DNA from: Asparagus officinalis
Taxonomy: Eukaryota; Streptophyta; Magnoliopsida; Asparagales; Asparagaceae
NCBI RefSeq assembly: GCF_001876935.1
Contig: NC_033795.1
Span: 61,533,260 to 61,597,259 of the forward strand
Direction: 5' to 3'
DNA length: 64,000 nucleotides
Position 1 is the stretch's first letter. Every line of letters starts with the position of its first letter. Below, piece after piece: positions 1 to 11,806 of the stretch. The position numbers and the translations under genes were made by a program. The notes below the pieces were generated by a model. It was not told where the DNA came from, made no database searches, and was given only the letters and a program-made list of their open reading frames with translations.

Positions 1-727
1 CGCCGTTTGAGTAGACTGTGTCTATCACAAACGGTCCTTCCCATTTGGGTTCAAATTTACCTTTCTTCTTGGAGTTGAAGATTATCGGTCGGCGAGCAGC
101 GAGGACCAGATCTCCTTCCTTGAAGCTTCTCTGTCGGACTCTTTTGTTAAAAGCCCTAGATATTCTGGCTTGATAAAACTCAATGTGTTGTTGAGCTTCC
201 AAGCGCTTTTCATCCAACATTTCGAGTTCTTCAAGACGTTTCTGATGTTGTTCTTCTGTCGTCATCTCAGTTGCGAGAGCGATCCGAAGGGATGGGATTT
301 GGATTTCCAATGGTAACACAGCTTCACATCCGTATACCAACGAATATGGGGTAGCTCCCGTAGGTGTGCGTATGGTGGTACGATAAGCCCAGAGTGCTTC
401 ACCGAGTTTATCGTCCCAGTCTCGTTTATTGGTCTTCACGAGCTTTGACAGGATCTTAATGATCGTCTTGTTAAACGCCTCAGCTAATCCATTCGCAGCG
501 GGATAATAAGCTGTCGACGAAACATCTTCAATTTTGAACTTGTCACAAAACCTGACGAAGGCGTTGCTTATGAACTGTGGACCGTTGTCATGAATGATCC
601 GTCTTGGCACGCCGTGTCGGTATATGACATGATGCTTGATGAAATTGATGACGTTGTTCGTCTTCACTTCTCTAAGCGGAATCGCTTCAGCCCACTTTGA
701 AAAGTAATCCGTGATTGCGAGAATGAA
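1..727 (-). pseudogene. pol: Tat-type Ty3/gypsy integrase fragment
   Basis: The minus strand encodes the integrase core and C-terminal part seen again at 1500-2270 (element A) and 54700-55440 (element B). The second catalytic Asp (in IIHDNG, codon 587-589) and the catalytic Glu (in NGLAEAF, near 480) are both kept here, whereas A and B have each lost one of them. The fragment runs off the window edge on its 3' side and stops abruptly at 727, where the sequence switches to plus-strand gag. It is a piece of a larger element lying to the left or a product of rearrangement. Confidence 0.9.
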
Positions 728-1440
728 TTGCCTCTCGTGGTAAAGGCAAATCACCTGCAACAGCTGTTGACGCTAACCAGACGTCGCAAAAGCAACTCCG
801 AAAACAGCAAAAGACTTCGGGTCCTAGACTCCAAAGAGAGTATTCCTTCAAGGACGAAGACGTTCCAGCCATCTTCGAATCCCTCCTTGGAAGCAACAAG
901 ATCAAGCTACCACCTATCACAAATCAGGAGGAAGCTGACAACACTACGGACCCAAAGTACTGTGTATACCACAGGAGGGTCGTTCATCCCACCAAGGATT
1001 GCTTTGCTCTCAAGAATAGCATTCAGACCTTGGTTGAAGCCGGCGTTATATCGCTCAATTAAGTCGAAACTCCAAAGAGTATACGAGTATATACTGTTTC
1101 TTAATCCTCCAACAAGTGCATGAGGTTAAACTGCTTCCTTACATAGTCCAACAGGTATATGAGTCTAAACTGTTTCCTTTCTTTCACGGGAAGTTCCTGG
1201 AGAATACCATGCTTGATATTCTTAAGGATAACCCGGACACCCAACTGAGTACAAATACCATACCCAGTTTTGCAAAGGAAGCTGGGGGTGGATGATTCAT
1301 GTAACGGGAAGTTCCCAAAAGAAATCCATATAGTGTATTGTTAGGGATAATCCAGTCACCACAGCAAGATGATGAATAAGAAACTCTCATTCAAATTCTC
1401 ACCGCGTCTGTGCACTCAACACTCTAAATGGGTTATCCTG
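728..1440 (+). pseudogene. gag: gag C-terminal fragment plus 3'UTR of a gag-only Tat element, inverted
   Basis: The plus strand at 735-1062 reads as the C-terminal gag region, with the YCVYH...HPTKDC histidine/cysteine motif and a LKNSIQTLVEAGVI tail, matching element C at 17604-17912 (minus) and element B near 49700-50130. From 1066 it continues as the same 3'UTR that follows gag in C: GAGTATACGAGTATA-type modules and two stem-loop modules (1187-1236 and a decayed one at 1305-1352). No pol lies between gag and UTR, so it derives from a gag-only element. It lies opposite in orientation to the pol sequence on either side. Confidence 0.8.
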
Positions 1441-1491
1441 AATGTACTAGGGATAGTATTTTTTTAGGAATTTCCCATTTATTGGCATTAA

Positions 1492-4125
1492 TTACCTGGC
1501 GCCCTCTGATTGAAAACCCTCTTGAGTAATCAGGCGATATGCGCCGTTTGAGTAGACTGTGTCTATCACAAACGGTCCTTCCCATTTGGGTTCAAATTTA
1601 CCTTTCTTCTTGGAGTTGAGGATTATCGGTCGGCGAGCAGCGAGGACCAGATCTCCTTCCTTGAAGCTTCTCTGTCGGACTCTTTTGTTAAAAGCCCTAG
1701 ATATTCTGGCTTGATAAAACTCAATGTGTTGTTGAGCTTCCAAGCGCTTTTCATCCAACCTTTTGAGTTCTTCGAGACGTTTCTGATGTTGTTCTTCTGT
1801 CGTCATCTCAGTTACGAGAACGATCCGAAGGGATAGGATTTGGATTTCCAATGGTAGCACAGCTTCACATCCGTATAGCAACGAATATGGGGTAGCTCCC
1901 GTAGGTGTGCGTATGGTGGTGCGATAAGCCCAGAGTGCTTCACCGAGTTTATTGTCCCAGTCTCGTTTATTGGTTTTCACGAGCTTTGATAGTATCTTAA
2001 TGATCGTCTTGTTAAACGCCTCAGCTAATCCATTCGCAGCGGGATAATAAGCTGTTGACGAAATATCTTGAATTTTGAACTTGTCACAAAACCTGACGAA
2101 GGCGTTGCTTATGAACTGTGGACCGTTGTTATGAATGATCCTTCTTGGCACGCCATGTCGGTATATGACATGACGCTTGATGAAATTGATGACGTTGTTC
2201 GTCTTCACTTCTCTAAGCGGAATCGCTTCAGCCCACTTTGAAAAGTAATCCGTGATTACGAGAATGAATCGATCACCTTTGACTGAAGGGGGAAAAATAG
2301 GGCCGACAATGTCCATACCCCATGTATCGAATGGCCAAGACGTGGTTGACGTGTGTAAATGCTCTGGTGGTTGGTGCATATAATTTGCATGTATTTGACA
2401 AGCATGACACTCTCGGGCATATTTGATTGCGTCACGAACCATTGTTGGCCAAAAATATCCCATTCTTCTGATGCGATCATACAGTTTGGGACCGGGCTGA
2501 TGCGCACCACATTCTCCTTCGTGTGCTTCCTTAAGAACTTCTTCTGCTTCTTTGTTCGAAAGGCATCGGAGTAACAAACCATCGTACCCTCTACGGTATA
2601 ATGTATGGGTCTTGGTATTATAGAAGAATCTTGGTGCTCTTCGGCGGATTGATTCCCTTTCTTTTACATCCTCTGGCAAAATACCATATTGGACGTAGTC
2701 AATGATAGGAAAACGCCAATCTCGGGACTCAGACCCAATTTGAGTTGAATTCACCTCATTGGCGCTTATGTTTCTATCATCTTCTTCTTCAATATCCATA
2801 TCGTATATGGGTATGCAGAGTTGATGCGTCCTTACTGTGACTAATAGTTCGGTTTCGGGAGGCTGCGCGAGTGATACCGCTAGTGCTGTCAGTGCATCCG
2901 CATAAGCATTCTGGAGACGAGGGATGTATTCAATAAAGAATTCTTCAAAAGAATCTACCATTTTGATGGCCTCCTGGTGGTACGGGATCAGGTCTTGGTT
3001 CCTGACTTCATACTCTCCACGGACTTGGTTGACTATCAATTGAGAATCCCCAAAAGCTTCGAGATATTCGACCCCCAGCTCCTTGGCGAAACTGAGTCCA
3101 ATGAGAAGCGCGTTGTACTTGGCCACGTTATTGGAACATGGGCTAGTCAATGAATAAGCCCGAGGCATCACATGCTTCCCCGGGGAAATTAAGACAACTC
3201 CAACTCCGGAGGAGACTGTAGAACATCCGGGGGTTATTGCCCTATTAACTGCTCTCGAAGCACCATCGAAGTATAATTGGGTTTCGTCCGGCAAGTCATC
3301 ATATATTTCTGCCGTATCTGTGTTTGGGTTTGCTGCCAAAAGATCGCAAATCGCTTGTCCTTTGATCGACTTCTGTTGTTTGAAGTGCAAATCATATTGG
3401 GACAAGAGAAGGGCCCACTTCGCTAACCGCCAATTCATAGAGACCGGTTGCGTCATAAATACCCGTACTGGATTAACATTGGAAATGACGTAAATCGTCT
3501 GTCCAACCAAGTAATGTCGCATCTTTTGTATTACGAATACCAATGCAAGGCATTCTTTCTCAATCATCGGATATCGAGACTCAGCGCCTATCAAGGTCCG
3601 ACTTAGGTAATAGACTGCCTGTTCGTGACTATTATCATCGTCTTGTGCTAGTAAAGCACTTATCGAGTGGTTCATCGCCTTGAGATAAATCAAGAACGGT
3701 CTACCTGATTTTGGTGCAACGAGAACAGGAGGATTCGTCAGATATGTTTTGATATCTTCGAATGCTTTTTGGCAGGCATCGTCCCAGATGAATGACACCC
3801 CTTTCTTGTTTAGCTTAGAGAATGGTTGGCACTTCCCAGAAAGGTTTGAGATGAACCGCCGGATGTAAGCTAAACGCCCTTGCAATCCTCTGAGTTCTCT
3901 TAGATTTCTAGGGGGTTGCAGTTCATGTATCGCCTTCACCTTATCAGGATCGATATGTATACCTTTAGTGGTGACGACGAATCCAAGGAATTTTCCGCTG
4001 GACATTCCAAGGAAGGATTTAGTGGGTTTCATCTTCAATTGATGACTCCGCATGAGATCGAACATCATCTTCAAGTCCTTGATGTGATCTTCTTTGTTGC
4101 GGCTTTTTACAACCAAATCATCCAC
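1492..4125 (-). pseudogene. pol: Element A pol, second half: RT end, RNase H, second RNase H, integrase
   Basis: This is an 877-codon open stretch starting at the VDD of the RT active site. Domains in order are the RT thumb, a gypsy RNase H (IYLKAMN... LIGAESRYPMIEKE), a second archaeal-type RNase H (LYFDGAS near codon 290, FGDSQL, YADALTALA), then integrase with a zinc-binding region (HEGECG... CHACQ), a first Asp in TWGMDIVGP, and a C-terminal GPFVIDTVYSNGAYRL region. The second catalytic Asp is Asn (codon 2128-2130); the catalytic Glu is kept. The last dozen residues are lost to a CAA-to-TAA stop (1492-1494), judged against element B. Confidence 0.9.
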
Positions 4126-5445
4126 TTAGCATTCGACTGTTTTCCTGAGATGTTCTTGGAAAATCTTAGTCATTGCTCGCTGGTACGTGGTGCCTGCATT
4201 CTTTAGACCGAAAGGCATCACCGTGTAGCAAAAGACACCAAGGGGCGTTCTGAACGCTGTATGCTTCTCGTCATCTGGGTTCATCTTGATTTGGTTATAT
4301 CCTGAAAAACCATCCATAAAAGACATTCTCTCAAACCCGCACGTATTGTCGATAATGACATCTGTGATTGGGAGAGGAAAGTCGTCTTTTGGACATGCCG
4401 TATTCAGGTCCCTGAAGTCGATGCAAATCCTGATTTTACCGTTCTTCTTCATGACTGGAACGATATTGGCTAGCCAATCCGGATGTTGCTCCTCTCGGAT
4501 AAATCCTGATTCGATCAATTTCTTAACCTCTGCCTCAATGGCTTCCATAATCTGCGGACGAAACCGTCTTTGCTGTTGTTTGACAGGTTTGGCATCCGAC
4601 TTGATATCGAGGCGGGGCATTGCCACATTGGGGTCGAGCCCTGGCATATCTTCATAGTTCCAAGCGAAGACGTCAATATATTCCCTGATGAGAGCAATTA
4701 ATTCTTCCTTCTCATTTGGGGGAAGACTATCGCTGATGAATATAGGCTTTGGGTTGGCCTCGTCACCCATGTTAACTTGGACTATTTTATCTTTAGTGGG
4801 GGGTTCCCTCTGTTCGAACCTATCACCATACTGCATGTTCAGGTGATGAACCCACGGATCTTTCCATGTTGGCATTTGATCGTCGTCTTCCATTGTGGAC
4901 GGATCAGCTATAGCCATGTTCGCCATTAGGGCTTTGAATGCTTCCCCCAGACTTGTATCGGAATCCCATTCTGAGGCATCTGACGAATTTCCATCTTTGT
5001 ATTGCTCAGATGATTGGTTATTGATTAACCAGCAACATTCGTCTTCTGAAGAAGATTCATACCCTAACCCTCGTCTGTATTTATAATAATCGTCCGGTTT
5101 CCCTTTTGGTACATATGCCGCTTTGGCCGGAATACGGGGACCTCGATCGAAGTATAGACCTTCTCCGAGTGTGAAATCATATCCCTGTTTTTCCATGAGC
5201 TTGCGCGCTTCCGGACTATACTTAGATAAATGCCGACCAGGTTTGTCATCATTCTCATTTTCCCTTAAGAAATGATCTGGTAATGGAGAGCTTTTTCCTT
5301 TACCGTAAATCACTTCTTTTTCACCTCCTATTTTGGTCGGGATGACCAGGGTTGTTCCGAAAGAATGCTGGAGGCGTTCCTTTGCTATATAGGACGATCG
5401 AAACGGCATATATAAATCAGGATTATCATACAATTCTTTTATCAC
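4126..5445 (-). pseudogene. pol: Element A pol, first half: protease-RT linker and reverse transcriptase
   Basis: The first 230 or so codons are an acidic linker. The RT follows, with fingers and palm motifs KKNGKIRICIDFRDLN, FPLPITD, FMDGFSGYNQI (catalytic Asp present) and MPFGLKNAG. The reading frame is closed by a TAA (4126-4128) that replaces the Tyr codon of the YVDD catalytic box, which element B still has as Tyr. The next open frame resumes at VDD in the same phase, so this is one nonsense lesion inside the active site and not a frameshift. Confidence 0.9.
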
Positions 5446-6038
5446 ATCATCAAGAGAGAGTACTCTAAATCGTTATTTATTTCATTATTGGCAAGTTGCC
5501 AGTTACAACTGCCCTCTGACGATTGTTCATCGTCAAGGTTGATTACAAAGGGTACAATGTCGTTTAAAACATAATCTCCATTGTAATCAAATCCGGCTTC
5601 GGTGTCAGCTTCTTCTCCGCTGTCCGTGCCATGGGCCGATGATTCAGTATCGGATTCGTTACCATAAAGGAGAGAATCAGTGAAATAATTCTCATACCCT
5701 TTGAATGGTTGCTTATCCGCGACCACCGTCCTAACCTTATTATCAGTGTCGACATATTTCAAACACTGATGGAGAGTGGAGGGGATTATAACGTTACTAT
5801 GGATCCAAGGTCGACCCAATAGTAAGTTATACGAAGTCTCGGCATCGATCACATAACATGTGACTTCTGTCTTCAAATCACCCATTTGACATTTTATCCG
5901 GATCTTACCCAAGGGTCTTGACCCGCTAGTATTGAATCCATAGATAACAGTGCCTGTGGACGCCAACTTGCTAACTGGAATGCTGAGGCTATGCATCAAG
6001 TGAAGCGGCATAATACTCACAGCAGAACCCGGATCCAC
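5442..6038 (-). pseudogene. Element A aspartic protease region
   Basis: The protease opens with a DPGSAVSIMP motif where retropepsins have their catalytic D-S/T-G; the second position is Pro. A second conserved stretch, LLLGRPWIHS, corresponds to the hydrophobic-hydrophobic-Gly motif of retropepsins. The frame is cut off from gag by CGA-to-TGA (6045-6047) and from RT by a 4-base deletion near the end (compare element B at 51610-51640). In life it would have been part of one gag-pol frame. Confidence 0.82.
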
Positions 6039-6044
6039 TTGGAT

Positions 6045-9000
6045 TCAGTTGACTTTGCTGGAGCCAATGTACCCAATGAAATACAGGGGTCGATCATGGT
6101 TTGAATTCTTCGTCTGCATATCCTCTTTGGTGAAGGTAATGCAGGGAAGGTTTTTAGCCGCTATATTGCAATGTTGAATTGATAGTTCTGGCTCTTCAAA
6201 TACCGGCTTGATCCGAGTAAGGAACACTTCTGAATTGGCCAAGGCTTCTTGCAAGGCCTCCCTGGTTTCTTTGGACAACCGTAGCAACTCATACAATGTT
6301 ATCCGCGCTGGAATGTTAGCCAGTTGAGCCATAATATCGAAGACGTGCGGAGTGTTCGAGCTTTCCGGTTTATCTCTTCCAATCGGACGATTGAAATGAG
6401 ACTGCTACGGTTTTGAACTTCCTGGGGCCTCTTTTCTTTCTGTTTATCAACCGGCTGTCGTCGAGCTTCTTCAACCGGTCTAGGAGTCGTAATCAAACCC
6501 AACTCCGTGAGAGTTTTGGCTGGTCCCCGTTTAGTTACACCCTGCTCAGCTAACTGATCACTAGGTGATGGGTAGTTGAAGTGATACTCATTTCTGCTTC
6601 TAGTGGCAAAGACTTCCTGTTCTTCTTCGGAGAGCGGGAAAGTAGGAGCTTCATTACCATCCTCTTCGAAGATCGCGGAGATAGCATTGCAGGATTTGCC
6701 TTTACCCTTTCTGGTCGAGGAAGTCGTCCACTGATCGTCTTCAATTAAATCGAGATGAACCCAGAGGATTTCGCCATTTGGGGCTGTGTGTGGCACCAGC
6801 CCTTTTTGGCGCTGTCCATATGGGTCGTCATTCACTGTCTTCATTCCAACTTTGGTGATGCATTCTGGTTTAAACCATGCTGTGGACACCGATCCAAAAC
6901 TGATTGAAACCGCATTTGCTCCAACATTCTTGGACGGCTTTGGGGTTATGACGCCTACATCAATTAACGCCTGGATTTTATCCTTGAGGTGGTAGCATGA
7001 CTTTGTAGGGTGATGGACCGCTCTATGGTATGCGCAATACTTTGGATCCGTCACTTTGCTAGCCCCTTCTTGATCCACGATCGCCGGCAGCTGGATTTTG
7101 TTATTCTCCAACAGGTACTTAAAGATGCTGGGAACTTCGTCATCTTTGAAGGAGAATCGCTCGGCTTGCTCTCCTCGGACCTTCAAATCCTTCCATGTTT
7201 TGGACGGTGCTGTCCCCATTGCTTCCAACACGTCCAGTGCGAGGTTGTTGTGGCAAGTCTGGAGAATGAATTCCTCGGTGATCGGGTCCCGACAGTTCAT
7301 CGCCTTGTTCCGGAACCTTTTGACGAAGGTATCAACTAATTCTCTGTCTTTCTGTTTCTCGTCAAGCAACGACCCGATGGATATCTCTGTGTCGTCGTCG
7401 AAGAAGTTGGCGAGGAATTTGGTCTCCATGTCGTCCCAGCTATTTACGCTTCCTGGCTTGAGGCGGCGATACCAATCGAAGGCGGCTCCACGAAGAGTGC
7501 CAACGAAGGACCGTACCATCAGAGGCTCATTACCAGAGATAACCCCTAGGTGTGATTTGAAGTAAATCAAATGCTGAGTGGGTGAACCCATCCCATTAAA
7601 CGGCGTGAAGTTAATTAGATTGAACTTCGCCGGATACGGGATCGATTCCCATTCTCTTGGGTATGGACAAGGAATGCATGTCTTCTTCATCTCTTGAGCG
7701 GAAATCAATGTATTGATTTTTCTCTCGAGGTTTTTAATCTTCAAACTTTCACCTGTGTTTTCGCTAGCATTCTCGTTACCACCCCCTGCATTGACGGGAG
7801 GATTATTGGCATTATGAGCTTCATTCGCATTTGTATCCTCATCTTCCTGATTAACCTGGTTACGACGACTTGGTTCGCCTTGCTGGTTTGTCAGTGCTTG
7901 GATCTGTTGGTCATACATTTCTCTCATATTCTGCATGGCCATCTGCATTTCGAACCTGAAGCTCTCCTGTTGTTTAGCCATGGCTTCTTCAAGCATCTTG
8001 GCCACCTGTTCCGCACTTATCATACGTGCCTCGCTGGATACCGTATTATCTGATGCGACCGCAAAGCCGGCATCTGATTCTTCATCTTCTGAAGGTAACC
8101 TTGTCCGAATCCTACCATAAGTTACTCGCTTGATGGTTCCAGACTGCAGACGGGTTATACGCCGGGGTGCTTTCCGAATCGACTCGAGATTATCCCGTGC
8201 CGATGTCCCATTGCTGGTCATATTAGTGGTGACCCTCGGAAATTCTCCGTCTTCAACCACCACTCTCCTTCGTCGAAAACGCCTAGGCCTTGGTTTTGGC
8301 ATTTCAGTACTGAGCCTTTCGAAGACCAAAATTCTCTCGGGGACTATATTGGTGCAGTTGCACTCTGACAATACTGCCCGAATGAGTTTGGAACAGGGGC
8401 ATTGAGTCTCTATTTCTTGAGGACTCCTTTTCCTGGTTTTACTTGTACCCCCAACACGATAGTACAACTCGTCTGCATGAAGGTCAGAGTAACCTATCGT
8501 GTGTTAGCACGACTTCTCAGGTATAACACTATCGTCATCAGACGACAATGTTTCCTTCTGAGGGTGAACTGCCTTCGTTGGGCTTTCAAAAGTTACGCGC
8601 CTAGAAACATGCCTTTGTGGGCATGAGTCCTCAGCAGGTTCTTGGACTTCAATGCGTAAATTGGTGCGCTTAGCTGCCCTGGTCTCTTTGTCATGTTGAG
8701 GGTGGCGACGACCCCCAGCATGTGGCGTCGTTCGGGGCTTCTTTATCGGGCCCAAACGTTCTTGAACTGGAGCTTTGCATCATCCATCGGGGAGTGGACC
8801 GAGGCGCTCCAAAACTGACTTCTTTCTTCGGGATGATTCTGCGTGATCTCCCGGAGTAGCCATGGGAATTATCGGCGATTTAGAGTGGTTCGCCGGAGGT
8901 TGAACTTTTGCTGAAGGCTGCAAAGGTTGCCATTTAGCCTGAATCGCCACCTCAGACTTCGGCCTCCAAACTTGGCGGGTTGGTGGCGGCTTTTTGGCCA

Positions 9001-9661
9001 CTTCCTTCTGCATTCTTCTGCGGGCTTCTTGGACTTGAGCCCGTGCTAGCGCTGACAGTGCGTGGCTCTTGCGAATGCGCTCATCAAGCGTTGAACGATT
9101 CCGTTTGACACGGATCCATTCGTTCGTTGGCGGCTTGGAGGAGCTACCATTCATCATTTGTTGAGGCTGTTTGCCTCTCTTGCTCTTCAGATCTGCGTTG
9201 TAGCGGATTCCGTCCGTGGACTCCATCGCCTTTGCGAGTTGTCGCACCAGGCGTTGACGTCGCCTCTGGCGGGCTCTCTTTGAAAGAGTAACTACTCCTT
9301 CAACGGCGGAGGCGTTGGCAGGAACAGACTTGACCTGGTTGGAGGTCGGTGGAACTTCACCCGATGCGACTTTGGCATCAGTTGGGGCGAGATCTTCGTT
9401 GGAATTTTGCGCCTCTTCATACCAACGGACTTTTCTCCTGGAGGAGAACTTCTTGGACTTGCGGGGGGAGGTGGATCCGGACGAGGATGACAGATATTCC
9501 TCGAACTTTTGTTGGTCGAATTCATACTCGACCTCCTCCTCGACCGGGATTGAGTCGCGGTTGCGCTGCGACACAACGATCTCGGCAATGAGATCGGTGG
9601 CTCCCACTGTGGCCGCCAGATTGTTCGCGGGAAAAAATTGTGTTCTTCGATTCCATTGCAC
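6045..9661 (-). pseudogene. gag: Element A gag (broken)
   Basis: The long gag has a basic, Arg/Lys-rich N-terminal third, a glutamine-rich middle with a MQMAMQNMREM helix, then the retrotransposon gag core (WESIPYPAKFNLINFTPF, DWYRRLKPGSVNSWDDMETKFL) and the YCAYHRAVHHPTKSC motif. Breaks seen against B and C: an extra T in the LTR leader that puts the LTR start codon out of frame, CGA-to-TGA at 8780-8782, CAA-to-TAA at 8504-8506, a deleted segment before the histidine/cysteine motif, and a 1-base deletion near 6400 that shifts the end of the 722-codon frame. The tail starting MAQLANIPA continues in another frame. Confidence 0.88.
9599..9618 (-). promoter_or_regulatory. Candidate primer binding site, element A
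   Basis: Three bases after the LTR end the minus strand begins TGGCGGCCACAGTGGG. A TGG start complements the CCA end of a tRNA. The site resembles the complement of plant tRNA-Lys 3' ends as I recall them, with mismatches, so the tRNA identity is an inference. The same spot in B (47423-47442) begins TGGCGACGACAGTGGG and in C it has decayed to TGTTGACC. The site lies inside the gag reading frame. Confidence 0.5.
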
Positions 9662-10541
9662 TCTTGAGTAATAGTTTATCGATTACAAAAGATCCGGTCT
9701 TTTTATAAGATCCGGTTACAACAAAATCAAAGAAAAAATAAAAAATTACAACTTTCCTTTTATGTCGAACGAATCGCGAGATCCTGTTTTGCGGTCTCTC
9801 GCTTTTGTGGGTTCTTCGCCTGCGCCGGGGTTAATCCGTAGACCACCGCGCGATCTTGATTCGGTCGGATCTACACGATATGACGGGTGCTATTTCACAA
9901 AGGAAATAACAGCCGGGGGTACTATTTCGCCAAGGAAATAATAGCCTTTAGTAATCGAAATCGACCAAGAAAAATCGATACTCTTCTCGGGATCAAAAAC
10001 TAAGTTTTGATCCGGAGGATAGTCGTGTAGATCTCAGATCTGATCTCTCTCTCTCGAACTCCTGCCTTATCTGACGTGGATGATTGCTAAGAACCAGATC
10101 TGAAAAGCCAAGTCTTCTAAGCTTGAAAACATTGAAGTTCAATTCTCAATCCAGCAGAGTTTCGGCTCCAAAAGTTCCAACCCTTAAGACAATGAGCCAG
10201 CAAGCCTATTTATAGGCATTTAGAACCAGATCTGGGCTCAGATCTGGGCCCAGATCTGGGCTTGGCCCAGGTGGCCGGCCACCTAGGTGAGGTTGCTCGG
10301 TTTTGGCCGAGCCACCTAGAGGTGGCTCGACCACCGAGCCACCTAGAGGTGGCTCGACCACCGAGCCACCTAGAGGTGGCTCGGTTTTGCGCCCGTTTTC
10401 CGGTTTCGCGGTTTGTCCCAATTTTGATTTGTTGACCTGGACTCTAATTTGGCAGTCCAGATCCTGATTTGGCAGCAAATCCGCTTCGGTGTTTAACCTC
10501 GTCGCCTCGATGGTTCGTTGGTTTGTTGAATCACCGTGCCG
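9622..10541 (-). repeat. Element A 5' LTR (truncated at its U3 start)
   Basis: The minus-strand end reads GCGAACA, identical to the ends of the other Tat LTRs here. The TATA box (minus strand, 10207-10214) is preceded by a GAGCCACC/GGTGGCTC palindrome array at about 10260-10390. Compared with C the first 42 or so bases, normally beginning TGTAGGCGTATAAAA, are replaced by unrelated sequence, and a block of about 70 bases near 10510 is missing. Confidence 0.88.
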
Positions 10542-11010
10542 AAGCCTGTGAGTCGACTCATTACAGTCATGAGTCGACTCATCAGGTTGAGTCGACTCAT
10601 GACTGTCATGAGTCGACTCATCGCTGGTTGTTAAGTTTTGTCCAGTTTCTGTCGAGTCGACTCATCTCAGTCATGAGTCGACTCGTTGAGGGTTTCCTGG
10701 TTCGTTTGAGATTCTGTTCACACGAATTCCTGTTGGTTTTGGGTCTGGTTATTTACCAAATTGCCATCCACGTTTGTACACCTATATAAGGGATTGTTTT
10801 AGGGTTTCTAAACAATCAGAGAGTTAAATCAAAGGAGATTAACTTTTAATTGAGATTTGGAGAGCTTGTTCTTCAATTCTAGAGTGAGATTGTGAGAGAT
10901 TGTAAATTACATACTCATAATCTAGAGAAGGTATTTTCCTTCGCCCAAAATCTGAGTTATTCTTGTATTCTTATTATTTTCTCCTCAAACCCACCTTTGA
11001 TAATTCCGCG
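10542..11010 (+). repeat. Promoter-like segment with GAGTCGACTC dyads, probably an LTR remnant
   Basis: Five copies of the self-complementary GAGTCGACTC lie between 10551 and 10692, partly separated by CATGACTGTCATG-type spacers that are themselves dyads. About 90 bases on comes CTATATAAGG (near 10783), followed by a leader-like stretch. Dyads followed by TATA and an untranslated leader is LTR-like, but I find no TG/CA ends, partner LTR or coding sequence. No gene is visible. Confidence 0.45.
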
Positions 11011-11180
11011 ATCAAAACGTGCGAGTCAGCTACTTAGTGGCTCGGCACGTGTGCGAGGCACCACTTGCTGGCCCGCATGTGAGCCACCACTTGCTAGCTC
11101 ACATGTGTAGTGAGCTGTTTGGCCAATTTACGAGTATTTTGACCTACTTTCGGGCATTTTTTGACATGTTTGACACCTGT
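11011..11180 (+). repeat. Short Tat LTR U3-like fragment
   Basis: The stretch has GAGCCACC-type dyads around GCATGTGAGCCACC and AGCTCACATG, resembling the U3 dyads of the H LTR at 12040-12120. It is joined without visible boundary to the 3'UTR modules that follow. Confidence 0.35.
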
Positions 11181-11806
11181 GTTCCTACCCCAATGTGTAT
11201 ACGAGTCTAAACTATTCCCCACCCTTGACAGGAAGTTTCTGGAGAATATCACTCAAAATATTCTTAAGGATAACCTGGTAACCTCCGACGGGTACATGAG
11301 GGTAGACTAACTCCCAAAACTCCTAGGAGTATACGAGTATAAACTGGTCCTCCTCGCTCTAACGCCTTAAGAGCTTAAACTGTGTAGACTCCAGTTAACG
11401 TATGAGTATAAACTGTGTTCACACTGGTCAACGCGTCGATAGCTTCGACGAAATAATGCTAAGGAAAATTCTGGTTTAGAGGATGATTCTAAGGAGTTCA
11501 ATCACATTCAAATATGAATTCCCGACGAAGATGGTGACTTCAAAGTAAACTCAATAGTACGAACTAAGTTCAAAAACTTACATACCAATTTTAGTTCAAG
11601 ACTTCAACAGCGGTCAGTCGATAAACGTAGTACCGGAAAAACTTTATCTACTCGACGAAATACTGAATGGATTGAGGACTGAAGAAATCGAGAGCTGAAG
11701 CCAATTACAGGCTGTCACACCGGTTGAAGGTTGGGCCTATCACATCCAAAGTATTTCAGACTCTTCTATAAAAAAAACAAGACTGAAACACTTTGGAGGG
11801 GGTATA
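11181..11806 (+). mobile_element. Element H: 3'UTR and polypurine tract of a plus-strand Tat element
   Basis: The stretch contains the GTATACGAGTCTAAAC-type modules, a stem-loop module (11229-11277) and a tail ending in CTTTGGAGGGGGTATA directly before an LTR start. The same order (modules, stem-loop, purine tract, LTR) is found at 62090-62511 in element B. No coding sequence from this element remains upstream. Confidence 0.75.

Larger units (their letters stand above)
1441..10541 (-). mobile_element. Element A: degenerate Tat-lineage Ty3/gypsy retrotransposon
   Basis: In minus-strand order it has LTR (10541-9622), candidate primer site, gag, protease, reverse transcriptase, RNase H, a second RNase H and integrase. 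The extra RNase H domain after the usual one is a known hallmark of the plant Tat lineage (Ogre, Grande, Retand relatives). The 3' LTR is absent: shortly after the pol stop the sequence changes into an inverted gag-only element piece. The 5' LTR lacks its first 40 or so bases, so no target duplication can be found. There are several nonsense mutations and frameshifts, so the copy is inactive. Confidence 0.88.

Noticed and set aside
10206..10478. Minus-strand frame with VEPPLGGS repeats
   Set aside because: A translation of the GAGCCACC palindrome array in the element A LTR.
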